From positions 13,391,001-13,455,000 of the forward strand of contig NC_068562.1 of the NCBI RefSeq assembly GCF_022201045.2: DNA of 64,000 nucleotides, read 5' to 3'. Below are positions 10,166 through 21,787 of this stretch, piece after piece. The notes beneath the pieces were generated by a model. That model ran no database searches, was not told the DNA's origin, and saw only the letters and a list, made by a program, of their open reading frames with translations. Positions within the stretch are counted from its first letter, which is position 1; each line of letters starts with the position of its first letter. Made by a program: the position numbers and the translations under genes. Origin of the DNA: Citrus sinensis (Eukaryota > Streptophyta > Magnoliopsida > Sapindales > Rutaceae).

Positions 10166-11739
10166 TATTAGTAAACTTTGATTGGCTTCTCAATGCTAGC
10201 CTAGCTCTCCTTTCTTAAATCATTCTCATATTGAGTAACTTTCAAGAAATAAAGTTAACTAAGTTATAGCATCAGCCCTAATATGAACACAATCAATTTA
10301 ATGAATATAAGGCATCCTCATCTCACAAAGCAGGATTTAAAGAAATAATTAAATTTTCATAGAAAAAACTGCTTGTAAATCGAAATATAACTTCTAACCT
10401 GTTCTGATTCCTACAAATGTGTGCCTTCAATGTGCTCTTATTTGAGGTTTTTGCTTTAAATCCTTAAATATGGATTTGCTCTGCAAATTGATCAGCTGTA
10501 ATAAACCATCAAAAATTTAATTTCTGACCTGTAACTTATAACTTGTCCAGAAAATAGCTCAGCATTTACAACTTGTGCTTTAGCTATTTATATATGTTTG
10601 GGCCTTTGATGGATAAACATCCTTGGTGTTTTTATTACCATCTATAATATTTGGTTAGCAATATTATTAAAGACCGTTGCGAAAGGTGCAGAGCAACGTT
10701 TACTAGTGCTATAGATATTAAAATTTATATATAAAATAAATCATATTATGTAAAATATGTAATGAACAAATGAATGGTAACATAAAAGTTTAAGCAAAGT
10801 CATATCACTATATCAAGGAGACATGAGCTCATGCCAACCTAAGTTCTATCAATCCTTCGGTCAAGCACGCTGTGTGCCAATATATGACTATGCTATATAT
10901 TTTATAATATGTAATCTTAACTATTTTCTATTAATGACTTAATAAGTCAAAACTCCATCCCTCAGATTTTTTAAGTCAAGTAGTGGATTTAAAGGATAAA
11001 TATAAAACTATGGTTTTAAAACAAGTGTACCTGAGATTGTGCTTTGCATTATTTCATTGGTATTTCATCGAACAAATCCCGAGCTTGACTCTGCTTTGCT
11101 CCCTTCTTAGAATTATTCTTGAAATATTGTAACACAGGCCCAAAACGAATAAAATATGAAAGAAACAAAAATCCAACTTCATCAATTCTTTGAAGCTTGA
11201 AGACATGCCTATCAATTCTCATCATCAATAAGCATTTTTTTTTTTGTTTTAAAACCATTGTTAAAGTTAGCCAAAATACCAATGCTCGGCCTCATCCAGA
11301 TTATGCTAATTATACTTCTTCCAACACTCATTAACGATTATGAGAATTTGTGCAATGTGGATGACAGCCATTATTTACAGACAACTATATATGCGTAATT
11401 TCTAATGTTTTTTCATGCAAAGGTATAATAGACTACGATTAAGAATATTTTCGTGCTCTTAATTAGTTTGATGAGTATATTGAATAAACTGAATCAGAAT
11501 CTGGATTTTTGTCTTTGGTTCCTAGACAGTGTTCTTTCTAGCGTCACTCCCTTCAATTTCAGTTGCTGCCTTTGCTTTCCAATCCAATTAATCTCACCAT
11601 CATGAATATTTTTCTGTAGATTCCTGAGCTTGTTCCTTAGAATTTGAGGCGATTCAATTTATTTCTTTTCACGTGAATCCACAAATAAATGAGAGCTTGC
11701 TGCGATTCGTGCATGATTAGAGACAAAAGGTTGGCTTTT
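10166..11739 (-). other. Unique interior of the non-autonomous element, no clear gene
   Basis: AT-rich and lacking element proteins. Two minus-strand stretches look like captured coding scraps. About 11049-11090 encodes ARDLFDEIPMK followed by a stop, resembling part of a pentatricopeptide repeat. About 11515-11680 holds roughly 50 open codons without a recognised match. Both are too short to name firmly. Confidence 0.5.
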
Positions 11740-12616
11740 TGTTGATGCCGAAATGTTGATGAGTTGGTCAGATCTCAGATCCCTGCATCAGCATTAAATT
11801 TGTTTGGTGGGAAGCCACTGATTAGTTAGCACCATGAGCAGATTTTCTATGGGCAGATGATCCATGAGCAGACGATCCATGAGTAGATAACCCATTAACA
11901 GACAATCCATGAGCAGACAACCCATGAGCAAACGATCCATGAGCCTGTGAGCACAACCAACAGTCAGGAGGCGCCAGAAGTTTTTCCGGCGAGAACCCTC
12001 CAACGCTCAAGTCAGCGATTTGGGTCTACTTGGAAAAATCAATACCATAATTCATGTGGCTTAATTATGATTGCTAAGCTTTTAAGTAAATTTGAAGGAA
12101 AATAATTGAAAATAATTAATCTTAAAGAAATCTTAAGCGAAAGAGAAATTTCCCAGTGGTAGAGAGAGAGAGAGAGAGAGAAAAGAATAGAATCCTCTTT
12201 CCTTCCTCTTCCCAGCATTTTTATAGGAAATTATAGCGGTTTTTATCCTCTCCCCTGCAATTCCCAAGAAAACTACTAATTTTCAGCCCACTAAGAATAT
12301 GGTCCCTAATATTTCAGAAAAAATATTTTGATTGAGTCGTGCTTCCTGGTAATCTCCTGGTCGAGGTGATGTGCTCGAGGTGACTAATAACATCCTGGTC
12401 GAGGTGACGTGCTCGAGATCACCAAATATTATTTTGGTCGAGGTGACCAATAACATTCTGGTCGAGGTGACCACATATTATTCTGGTCGAGGTGACCACA
12501 TATTATTCTGGTCAAGATGATCTACTCAACCATTTGCTCACTTTTACTTTGAGGAGAGCACAATAATGTATGAGCAAACACATTTATCTTGGTCATCCTA
12601 TTTCATTCCCTAAACA
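11740..12616 (-). repeat. 5' LTR of the non-autonomous element
   Basis: 877 bp, colinear with 7137-8043 with scattered substitutions and indels. The minus TATA box is at 12216-12227 and the CGCC...GGCG hairpin at 11972-11992. Its inner edge carries a doubled ending (TGTTGATGCCGAAATGTTGATG), as if part of the primer-site sequence had been added to the LTR. The right end abuts the GGTAA target copy. Confidence 0.85.
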
Positions 12617-13730
12617 GGTAATATTCCCTATTTTAAACGATTTTCTGGATTTGTCTACAAACAAGCTTTCAGGTGAATTATCTGCGCCATTCGTCAGTGG
12701 TTGCCTTTCACTCATGTTCTTGCACTTGTCATGTAATAACTTTTACGGCAGATCTTTTGCCAATTTTATGAACTTGACGAATTCGCAATGGTGGTGTTTG
12801 GACAACAATACTTTTAGTGGGATGATTAAATAATCCGGGTTGTTGAACTTCACCGAATTATTTGTCTTGGACGTATCTAACAATATGCTATCCGGTCATA
12901 TATATTCCTCGTTGGATCGGTAACTTGCCAAATCTTCAGGCTCCGTCAAAATATCATTTGCAAGGCAACCACCCTCTTGTCGTACTTACCAACGTTAAAG
13001 CGCTTCAAATTTTAGATGTCTCTAAAAATAGCCTATCTAGGTACTTGACATCTTCCTTCAATATTTTATCATCGCTGAAGCAGAGTCATTTGCAAAAGAA
13101 TTTTCTTAATAGTTCAATTCCAAATGCGTTGTTTAAAAGCTCTGAACTAATGACTCTAGATTTGAGGGATAATCAATTTTTTGGTACAATTTCTCATCAA
13201 ATCAGTAAGTATTCAAATCTGCGTATTCGTCTTTTGAGAGGGAATTATCTATCCCATAACTCATAACGGAGAGCTTTTCTAATATAAAAATGATGAGAGA
13301 GCTTGGACTTTTCCCACATAAGATTTAGTGCCCAAGTTCCTCCTCAACTGATTCAACTCAATTATTTTATCTAACTTAAACGTGTCATGCAACAACTTGT
13401 CTGGCCCAAACCCAGATCAGGGCAATTTGATACGTTTGATGAAAGCAGTTATAGAGGAGATCTTGATCTTTGTGGTTCATTGATAAAAAAGTAATGCAGC
13501 GTTGCATTGATACCAGCAGCAACATCAGCATGTGGTGATAAAGAAGAATATGAATCTGCAATTGATATGGTGGCAGTACATTGAAGTTTTGGTTCATCCT
13601 ATGTGGCAGTCATATTGGGTTTGCTTGTGATCCTTGGGATAAACACATATTGGAGCAGATAATGGTTTTACTTTTCATTGATGCATATGTATTGAATCCT
13701 GTTACTGTTGGCTTTACAAGTATGTACTCT
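12617..13730 (+). pseudogene. RLP pseudogene, right piece
   Basis: Continues the gene left at 7136. It holds LRR segments (NKLSGELSAPFVSGCLSLMF; LMTLDLRDNQFFGTISHQI at about 13150-13200), then the post-LRR part (QGNLIRLMK-like region near 13420) and remnants of the acidic linker, membrane segment and short tail up to about 13730. Frames shift several times (stops near 12830, 13266 and 13495). It has no mini-exons, so it is a 5'-truncated, dead copy. Confidence 0.82.
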
Positions 13731-14701
13731 ATAGTGATTGTGTAATTAGGCCATTTGCACTGATGTATATTACGGATTGGTTGGTTCTAAAACTATACTC
13801 ATCTTTTCATTATCTTTCAGGTTGTTTCTCAAATATTATTTTGTTCAATTTTTGTTAGTTAAGAATCGGAGATAGAAAATATAATATATATTTTTTTTAA
13901 ATGTAGTTCTCCCTGTTTTTTTATTTTTGGGAAAAATGTCTAGCCTGCCAAAAGCATTTAATTTTTCGCTTCCAAAATAGAAAAGACAAGTTACATAGCC
14001 AAATGGCCAGTGTTTAGCGGGTTCTCTCACTCTTAAAAGTCTCTTTCTGCCTCACTCGCTCTATCTGTTTGGACTCTCAATCCTAATAACTTAGAGAATT
14101 ACAATTAAATTATTAAGAGTTTACAATTTATTGGCTTCATCTTCCCTTCCAGAAACACCAAACGAGCTCCAGGTGAATCTCTATCTCGACTGAAAAATTG
14201 TTTATTTGCTACTAGGGTTTGATTAAAATCATATATTTAAAAGTCAAATATGAGTTTTTGATGCTTTCATCCCTTGATACTGAGAAACTAGAGTTTTTGG
14301 GTTTGGGAAAATGGGAAAAAGTTCAAATGCAACTACTTAGTATATTTATTTACAGTCATGTTATGAATTTTCCAGCAGCTTGCTTTACGCCCAAATTCTT
14401 ACTTGCTTTACACCATTGTTTTATGTATTCAAAAGGAGAACGGTACTTTTTCCCTGCAGTAGTTGTTGCGTGACACATAAATTTTGCATCAAAAGGGTAA
14501 TGACGGTGTGGGTAAACGGTAAAATACCAAAAAACTGCGAGGGGAAAGTGTCATTCTCCGTTTCCAACATTAATTCTCCTGCAATGATAAGTATTTTGGC
14601 AGCAACTTACGTTGCCAAAAGATATGTCTTATTACACTCATATTTTATTAAAGCAGATATATTAGAAGAAGAAAAAACACAAATTAATTGCAAGGTTTAG
14701 A
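13731..14701. other. Intergenic, RLP 3' flank then F-box 5' flank
   Basis: The first 130 bp resemble the sequence downstream of RLP1. No gene is recognised between about 13860 and the F-box region. Confidence 0.5.
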
Positions 14702-15719
14702 GATCTACCTCAAGAATTGGTGGCTACGATTCTTGCAGTGCTGCCGGTGGACTCACTGATGCAATCCAAATGTGTACAAAATCCATGGTGCTCTCTAATT
14801 TCACACCCCAGCTTTGTAACTAAGCAACTCCACAATCAGATACGTAGCAAGAACACTGGTGTTCTTTTCAAGGGCTTGATTGTCACTGGTACTGGCAAAG
14901 TAAAAGATTTCTTGTCCTTCCTCTCTTTTGACAAGAAAGCAGGAACATCAGCTGGTCAGGATCATGTTTCTGCTGTTTGGAAGACTGTTGATTTTCCTTT
15001 CTTTAGGGAGTTAATGTTTTGTAGTTTCTTGGGTCATTGCCATGGAATAATATTTCTTGCTTTTTGTAACGGTGAACTCCTTTTAGCTAACCTAGCCACC
15101 AGAGAAATCAAAGCACTCCCTGAAACCCTTATCCTTCCTTCAGTAGGTTCACGTGGTCTGAAGAAGTTTCCGGCTTGTGTTGGATTTGGTTATGACCTCA
15201 AATCCAATGATTACGAAGTTGTAATCATCCATCGTGTTATAGATAATTCCGTTTTTCATAGGGTCAAGGTGTACACCTTGAGTACAAAATCCTGGAGAGA
15301 GGTCAACACCATGAACATTTTAGGAACTGACAATTTTGACTTTGTTGGTTTTGGTGGTCTATACATCAATGGAGCTTCTTACTGGTTGGCATATGGTGAT
15401 TTTTTTAAGGAGCACACAAAATTCATCCTTTCATTTGACATGAGCGATGAGGTCTTCCAAAAGCTATCAATGCCTTGTTATGATGAGGGAGAAGATTTTA
15501 GGCTTATGGTGTTCAACGAATCTCTTGCGTACCTTCATAATACCTCGAGTGTCCTTGTTCATTCACAATATGGATACGGGATGAATTTGGTGCCAATGCA
15601 ACTTGGAAAAAGTTGTTAATGATTGGACCCAATCCAAGACTTCGAAGTCCATTACTATTTTGTAATAATGAGCTTATCATGCACGGCAAGGATGGAATGA
15701 TGTGCTGCTACAATCTTGA
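14702..15719 (+). pseudogene. F-box protein with F-box-associated domain, first piece
   Basis: An open frame begins with DLPQELVATILAVLPVDSLM, the helix 1-2 part of an F-box, followed by NPWCSLISHPSFVTKQL and an F-box-associated domain (GFGYDLKSNDYEVV at about residues 156-169; YTLSTKSWREV; ILSFDMSDEVFQKLSMP). Such proteins serve as substrate receptors of SCF ubiquitin ligases. Damage is clear. No in-frame ATG exists between the stop at 14663 and the F-box, a frameshift lies near 15585 (coding continues in another frame to 15719), and a solo LTR splits the gene at 15719. An upstream exon giving the ATG cannot be excluded. Confidence 0.83.
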
Positions 15720-17338
15720 TGTTGGGAAAATATGCTCATTAAAAGTATATGTATTTATTTAATTGTAATAAATAATTTTTTTAATTAATAAAATAAATGA
15801 GCTATTTTATTCAAATATCTTAATTGCATTAATATTTTGATTAAAGTCCATTTAATCATATTATATGTATTTATGTGATCACTATGTGGATTAACAGAAG
15901 ACATAAACACAAGTTATCTTATGATTAAATAAATTTAGTTTGCAGTTGATAAATAAAGTTGGGCACTTTATTTAGGTATAGACTGTAATGAATTCATTGA
16001 ATGATTTGTCTTAATCATATATGAATTTATTGATGTAGTACGACTATATTGAACATGATCAAATATGAGATTTACTTAACCTTGAAATGACTGTTAGACT
16101 TATTAAATCTCATAGACATTGATTTTACTGTAATCTTAATTTTGAGTTAGTTCTGATTTCATGATTGTAATTGTTATTCCACTTGAGTTACCAATAGGCA
16201 CGACACACAATTGTTGTGAAGATTACCCGGTATCTTGGTGGGAGCATTTATGAGTATTGGAGTTATAGATTAACAATAAAGAATTTGTACAACACATCTC
16301 TTGATGGGTTTTCGGTACTTAATCATAGAATTCTCTGACCAGAGTGTATCAACATATTTAGTATGTTGAAAATGATCATTAGAGAAAACCAGTAAGTATC
16401 AAGGAATAAGATGTAATTAAATTGATTGGACAGTTGAGATATCGATTTAATTAATGATGTGATACAAGGGATTGTGCAATAAAGAAATCAATGTGGTTTG
16501 AGACGAATTATTATTCGAGCATACAATTATGGAGGTCAATTCCAATCTTTTAGTGGAGTAGATTTGGAATGAAATAATTGGGTTAGTTTAATTATACGTC
16601 TAGTTATTATAGCCACTATTATATGTTCCCAAATTATCCCCGAGTTAGCTCATTTAATTGACTGCGCCACTACTGGATTAATAAGTAAGATAACTAGTTA
16701 TTTAGGTTAAAAGCCTAAATATATTATTTAGTGGGAGGCTCCATGTAATGTACTTGTGTCTAAGGGGTCTTGTGTTATTTTACAAGATGGGCCCCCATGA
16801 CAAGAAAGACGTAACATTACTTTTGGTTTATTATTTTTAATTTAAATCAAACTTGATTTAATAGAATTAAATAATATAAAAATGGAGCCTACGGTTTCTG
16901 CTAAATAGAGATATAAAAGACTTATTTTTCTCTAAAGAAAAGAGAGCAGCCACTTTATACAGATTAGAAAATAAAATTTTTCTCTCTAATTTTGAGAGAA
17001 AAATTTTCTTGTGCTAATTGCTTTAGTAGTGAAAAATGAGCCCACACGTCAAGTGCAGATCAAACCTGAGTCATAACCTGGAAGATTATTGGTATAGTTC
17101 GTGATCTAACAAGCGTGGTAGCGACAGTTCATGATCTAACAAGCGTGGTAGTGACGGATCGTGATCTAACAGGAGTAGTAGTGACGGATCGTGATCTGGG
17201 AGCCTAAATCACTTCAGCAGAAAAAGCCAAATCGGATTTTCAAGGTACGATTTCTAGATTACAAATTCTTATATATTGTATGAGAGCGATCTTAAAAGGT
17301 TTTATAAAAAATTTATAAAACTGTATTTTTCTCTAACA
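15720..17338. mobile_element. Solo LTR (copia-like), 1619 bp, TSD CTTGA
   Basis: Starts TGTTGGGAAAAT and ends TTCTCTAACA, flanked by CTTGA at 15715-15719 and 17339-17343. No PBS, pol or second LTR is visible, so it is best read as a solo LTR left by recombination. A short direct repeat (GATCTAACAAGCGTGGTAG, three variants, 17103-17190) lies near its right end. It interrupts the F-box pseudogene. Confidence 0.83.
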
Positions 17339-17343
17339 CTTGA

Positions 17344-17435
17344 TACCCAAGAGATTAAAGATATTCCTGTTCCGACACGATTAAAGCCATATTATTTGGC
17401 AGTTTACCTCAGCAGCCTAGCTTCAGTCAAATGAT
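17344..17435 (+). pseudogene. F-box pseudogene, C-terminal piece
   Basis: After the solo LTR the frame resumes with DTQEIKDIPVPTRLKPYY and stops shortly after. It completes the YNLD-type blade begun before 15719, confirming that the gene was continuous before insertion. Confidence 0.75.
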
Positions 17436-17760
17436 CAGAAATAAGGCTGGCATATAGGAGATTATTATTTGACAAAGAATGAGACGATGCATCTAATATA
17501 GGTTCAACTCCATCTTTAATATGTGTCACAGTGATATTGGGATTGTTTATGATCCTCCAAATTAATTCATATCTGCGAAGGCTATGGTTCTATTCCATTA
17601 ATGCTTGTATTTATAAATAGGTATTCTATCAGTGATTCGTTAGGCCATAAGCAGTGATGTATTCTACTGGCTTTTCAGCAAAAACTGGTGTGTAAATATT
17701 TGTTGATTCAATTTGTTTCTGAAACTATGCTCCACTTTTTAAATATCTTTCAGATTGTTC
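17436..17760 (+). pseudogene. RLP 3'-end fragment
   Basis: About 17525-17625 encodes VTVILGLFMILQINSYLRRL and a short tail, matching the membrane segment and cytoplasmic end of RLP1 and RLP2. The downstream 130 bp match RLP 3' flanks. The preceding LRR part is missing. It lies right behind the F-box copy, a pairing seen again near 20100-21788. Confidence 0.72.
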
Positions 17761-18019
17761 ATCTAAAGTTATGCATTTGTTTTCTTCAATTTTTGTTGGT
17801 TGCAAATATAGACTTTGATTAATTGTATATTATGCCAATGTTTTACTGGCTTTACGCTATTGTTTTACTAAATTTTCGATTTTTTTTTTGAATTACTTAA
17901 TTTTCAAAATTATTTTTTCAGCAAATGACAAGTTTTTTTGGCAAGAATTTATACTGGAAAGATATGTATGCCTCACTTCACTGGTATCCTATTGAAGTAG
18001 ATGTAGTAGACAAAAAAGC

Positions 18020-18128
18020 ACAAATGATTAATGGCAGGACAGGTGGTCAAGAGACTACTACATTGCTGCCGCGGTCTCTCTGATGCAATCCAAGTGTGTA
18101 GCCAAAGACCGTACGTAGTAAATAATAT
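18020..18128 (+). pseudogene. Second F-box copy, left piece
   Basis: Parallels 14710-14790 (CTGCCGCGGTCTCTCTGATG against CTGCCGGTGGACTCACTGATG, then ATGCAATCCAAGTGTGT). The frame is degraded. It is cut by the Helitron array, and the continuation is at 20090-20150. Confidence 0.7.
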
Positions 18129-20069
18129 CTATATCTATATATATATATATATAAAGTTGAGACTTGAAGAGGTGATGTGGCATCACTATTTCTCATCTTT
18201 ATATATTCTCTATTATCTAATAAATAGAGAAATTTTCTCTTAAATTTGGCTTTTCATCTTCTCATAATTAATTTGATTGTTATTATACAATAACAATTAT
18301 GTAAAAATTTTAATGAGGCATATTCTTTGTAATGAACATCCAATGGGGAGTGTTATGAATTTATTAAAATAAATATAGATATTCATAACATATATCTCTT
18401 AGTCTCCTCACTATCTCTCATTAGCAACATTTACCTTCCTTATAACTCTCACTATCTCACAATGAATTATGATCCATAATTTTTCATTAATTTCATAAAG
18501 TGATTATGTAACTATAAAAAGAGAGCTCATCTTTTTGTTTTGTACACACACAATTAGAATGAATAAAATAACTCTATAATATATTCTCTCATTTTATTCT
18601 TTATTTTGCGTTGCTTCTTTATTTGTATTGCTGGCTAATAGCTTTTTTTGTTTTTTATAAGGCTGCCTCATTTAAAAAAAATTAATTTATATTTTTTATC
18701 AGTTTCATCAAGTGTAAAGGAAAAAAAAAGATAATATTAAATTCTTTTTTTAAAGCCGCGTGAAGCGCGGTTCTATTTTCTAGTATATATATAAAGCTAA
18801 GACTTGAAGAGGTGATGTGGCATCACCATTTCTCATCTTTGTATATTTTCTATTATCTAATAAATAGAGAAATTTTATTTTAGATTTGGCTTTTCATCTT
18901 CTCATAATTAATTTGATTGTTATTATACAATAACAATTATGTAAAGATTTTAATGAAGCATATTCTTTGTAATGAACATCCAAGGGGGAATGTTATGAAT
19001 TTATTAAAATAAATGTAGATGTTCATAATATATATCTCTTAGTCTCCCCACTATCTCCCATTAGCAACATTTAGCTTCCCTATAACTCCCGCTATCTCAC
19101 AAGGAATTATGATCCATAATTTTTCATTAATTTCATGGAGTGATTATGTAACTATAAAATGAGAGCTCATCTTTTTGTTTTGTACACACACAATTGGAAT
19201 GAATAAAATTACTCAATAATATATTCTCTCACTTTATTCTTTATCTTGCGTTGCTTCTTTATTTGTATTGTTGGCTAATAGCTTTTTTTGTTTTTTATAA
19301 GGTTGCCTCATCTTTAAAAAAATCAATTCATATTTTTTATCAGTTTCATCAAGTGTAAAGTAAGAAAAAATGATCATACTAAATTCTTTTTTCAAAACCG
19401 CGTGAAACGCGGTTCTATTTTCTATATATATATAAAGTTAGGACTTGAGGAAGTGATGTGGCATCACTATTTCTCATATTTGTATATTCTCTATTATCTA
19501 ATAAATAGAGAAATTTTATTTTAGATTTGACTTTTCATCTTATCATAATTAATTTGATTGTTATTACACAATAATAATTATGTAAAGATTTTAATGAAGC
19601 ATATTCTTTGTAATGAACATCCAATGGAGAATGTTATAAATTTATTAAAATAAATGTAGATGTTCATAATATATATCTCTTAGTCTCCCCACTATCTCCC
19701 ATTAGCAACCTTTAACTTTCCTATAACTCCCACTATCTCACAAGGAATTATGATCTATAATTTTTCGTTAATTTTATGGAGTGATTATGTAACTATAAAG
19801 GAGAGCTCATCTTTTTGTTTTGTACACATACAATTGGAATGAATAAAATCACTGTATAATATATTCTCTCATTTTATTCTTTATCTTGCGTTGCTTCTTT
19901 ATTTGTATTGCTGGATAATAGTTTTTTATTTTTATTTTTTATAAGGCTGCCTCATCTAAAAAAAATATCAATTCATATTTTTATCAGTTTCATCAAGTGT
20001 AAAGTAAGAAAAAATGATAATACTAAATTCTTTTTTCAAAGCCGCGTGAAGCGCGGTTCTATTTTCTAG
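18129..20069 (+). mobile_element. Head-to-tail array of three non-autonomous Helitrons (about 640 bp each)
   Basis: Three near-identical units end at about 18784, 19422 and 20069. The landmark GACTTGA(A/G)GA recurs at 18161, 18801 and 19442. Each ends with a GC-rich hairpin (CCGCG-TGAAG-CGCGG at 18756-18770 and 20042-20056; AACCGCG-TGAAA-CGCGGTT at 19396-19414) followed by TTCTATTTTCTAG(T), the classic Helitron 3' terminus. The left end is TCTATATCTATATATA. No Rep/helicase coding is present. They sit in an F-box pseudogene without target duplication, as expected for Helitrons. Confidence 0.87.
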
Positions 20070-20084
20070 TTTGTTATATATATC

Positions 20085-20150
20085 ACAGCCAGATTTATAA
20101 TAAGAAGGTACAGGTGTTCTTTTCAAGACTTTGGTGGTGGTTAATGTAGT
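20085..20150 (+). pseudogene. Second F-box copy, right piece
   Basis: TCACAGCCAG...AGGTGTTCTTTTCAAG parallels 14808-14870 of the first F-box copy. It ends within about 60 bp, so this copy is only a 5' scrap. Confidence 0.65.
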
Positions 20151-21787
20151 GTAATGATGAGCCCTTATTGATGAGAATCAAAACAAAGGTGAAGATAAAG
20201 AATCAAAGAGGGTTAACTATCGACAGTGATTGTTTCAACCTTTGCCAATCAAACCATCCAATGAAAAGAACAATTGCAGTTTTTGTCAATCCATTAAACT
20301 TTTAGACCATCGCCCTCATTTTAATGCTTTTATGTGTACGAGGGGAATCCATTTTCCACTTCAGTTTACCAGTGAATTTACGTGGTGCTTTTGAGCCAAA
20401 ATTACGTGTGATTTTCACCAGTCTGTCTGGTAAATGTCCAGAAACAATTGGTGATTGATCAAATTGGTATTAGTATAAGAAAATTGTCCAGTCTAATTTA
20501 CTTGCATTGTTACTATATAGTTTGCATATAATGGATTAATGGATCAATAGCTTCATGCTTTGCTAATGTATTGTTCTGGAGAGTAGGAAATAACGATCTT
20601 TATGGTAATTGATTTAAGTGATTAGCTGATATGAAACCTAAACTTGAAGTAGTGCTGAGATATTATTAAGAAATCTTAGTGATTACTTACACTTCCCAAA
20701 GTTTTAAGTAGTTGGGGGACTCCTTAAAAATAATAATATGGTTGTGTTATTATTTGTATCGTTAGTATTTCTCATTTAATTTAGAAAAATACCGTTTATA
20801 CACAGCTAGCAAAGTCCAATTTATCCTTAAAAAGTAGCTTTTTGAACTTGAGGAAAAGGAGTATCAAGCTAAAAAAAATGGAGGACAACTTAATTGGATG
20901 TTGGCAACTTAACTGCGACCGTGAATTATATTCGATTGATAATAATTTTTTAATATAAATTAGGCTAGTGGACTTTTGACCTTGAAGGCTTGAACATAGA
21001 TGTCTTATTTCATTTGTCCGTTTTATTTAATTATTATTGGTTAATGTTAGTGGGGTTAGTTGCTTTTGCGAAGATTCTTGAATCTAATGTAAAGTATTGT
21101 ATTTGCATGATTGTGATCGATTTCTTTTGCTTCATTCACTACTCGTCTTCTCCTGTTCTTTAGTGGTAAACGCGGTTTTGAGTGGTTATGAAAATTATGG
21201 CGACATGAGCAATGGAGAAATAAAATTGCGGCCGTTAAAAAATACAAAAGTTAATGGGGACACAATAATTTTATGGGATTCGAAAATATTTCTGCATGCA
21301 GCAAATGTTGGCAAGTGAAGTGTGAAGCTAACTTTTCACTTTGCCGAAAGCCATGTGAAACTAATTTGCATCTTGGAATATTTCACATTCCAATTTCTTT
21401 GGTAGGTGCTAAAGTTAACTTTAGCATGATATATTGAAGTCAATATTTCAACATTCCTTTCTCTCTTTAGTCTTTAATCTGGTCAAATTTTTTGTTCTCT
21501 TACATATATATATAATATATCCCACTTACTTTTCTCAATCCATGCATTGAAAGGGCACGTGAAAATGCACAAAAATGTCATTGTAACCATCGAATCTGCC
21601 CCAAAAACTGATCTTATACCAAGGAATTAATTTCTTAACATTTCCATGTGTGTGTGTATATATATATGTTTTGCATACATATATAAGTCGTACAATTTGC
21701 TAGAGAAGATATAAGAACCTCAAGAGATCAACAAGTGACAGGTCAATCTTGTGAGTGTTTCTCTTACAAATAATTATTATATTAACA
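20151..21787. other. Upstream region of RLP1
   Basis: No gene recognised. 20290-20480 resembles 27690-27830, so part of it belongs to the duplicated upstream module of the RLP cluster. A TA-rich core (about 21654-21690) precedes the RLP1 ATG by about 100 bp and may include the promoter. Confidence 0.5.

Larger units (their letters stand above)
7137..12616 (-). mobile_element. Non-autonomous LTR retrotransposon (LARD-like) with large tandem array
   Basis: A complete element of 5480 bp flanked by 5-bp target duplications GGTAA (7132-7136 and 12617-12621). Its LTRs are 7137-8043 and 11740-12616. A minus-strand TATA box in each LTR and a purine tract (minus-strand AAACTGGGGGACTGG, 8044-8060) beside the left LTR show that it is transcribed leftward, so the right LTR is the 5' one. 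No gag, pol or integrase is visible. The interior is about 1.9 kb of 121-bp repeats plus about 1.6 kb of non-repetitive DNA. LTR core motifs and the purine tract resemble those of the two Tat-family copies here, which could supply proteins in trans; that is inference. Confidence 0.88.

Noticed and set aside
8219..10193. Many open frames of 60-100 aa on both strands with similar peptides
   Set aside because: They are translations of the 121-bp tandem repeat. The unit is not a multiple of three and frames drift, so they are not genes.
15720..17338. Complete small (TRIM) element instead of a solo LTR
   Set aside because: No direct terminal repeat pair, PBS or polypurine tract found inside the TSD-bounded interval.
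21056..21318. Overlapping open frames on both strands upstream of RLP1
   Set aside because: Short, overlapping and without similarity to any family I know.
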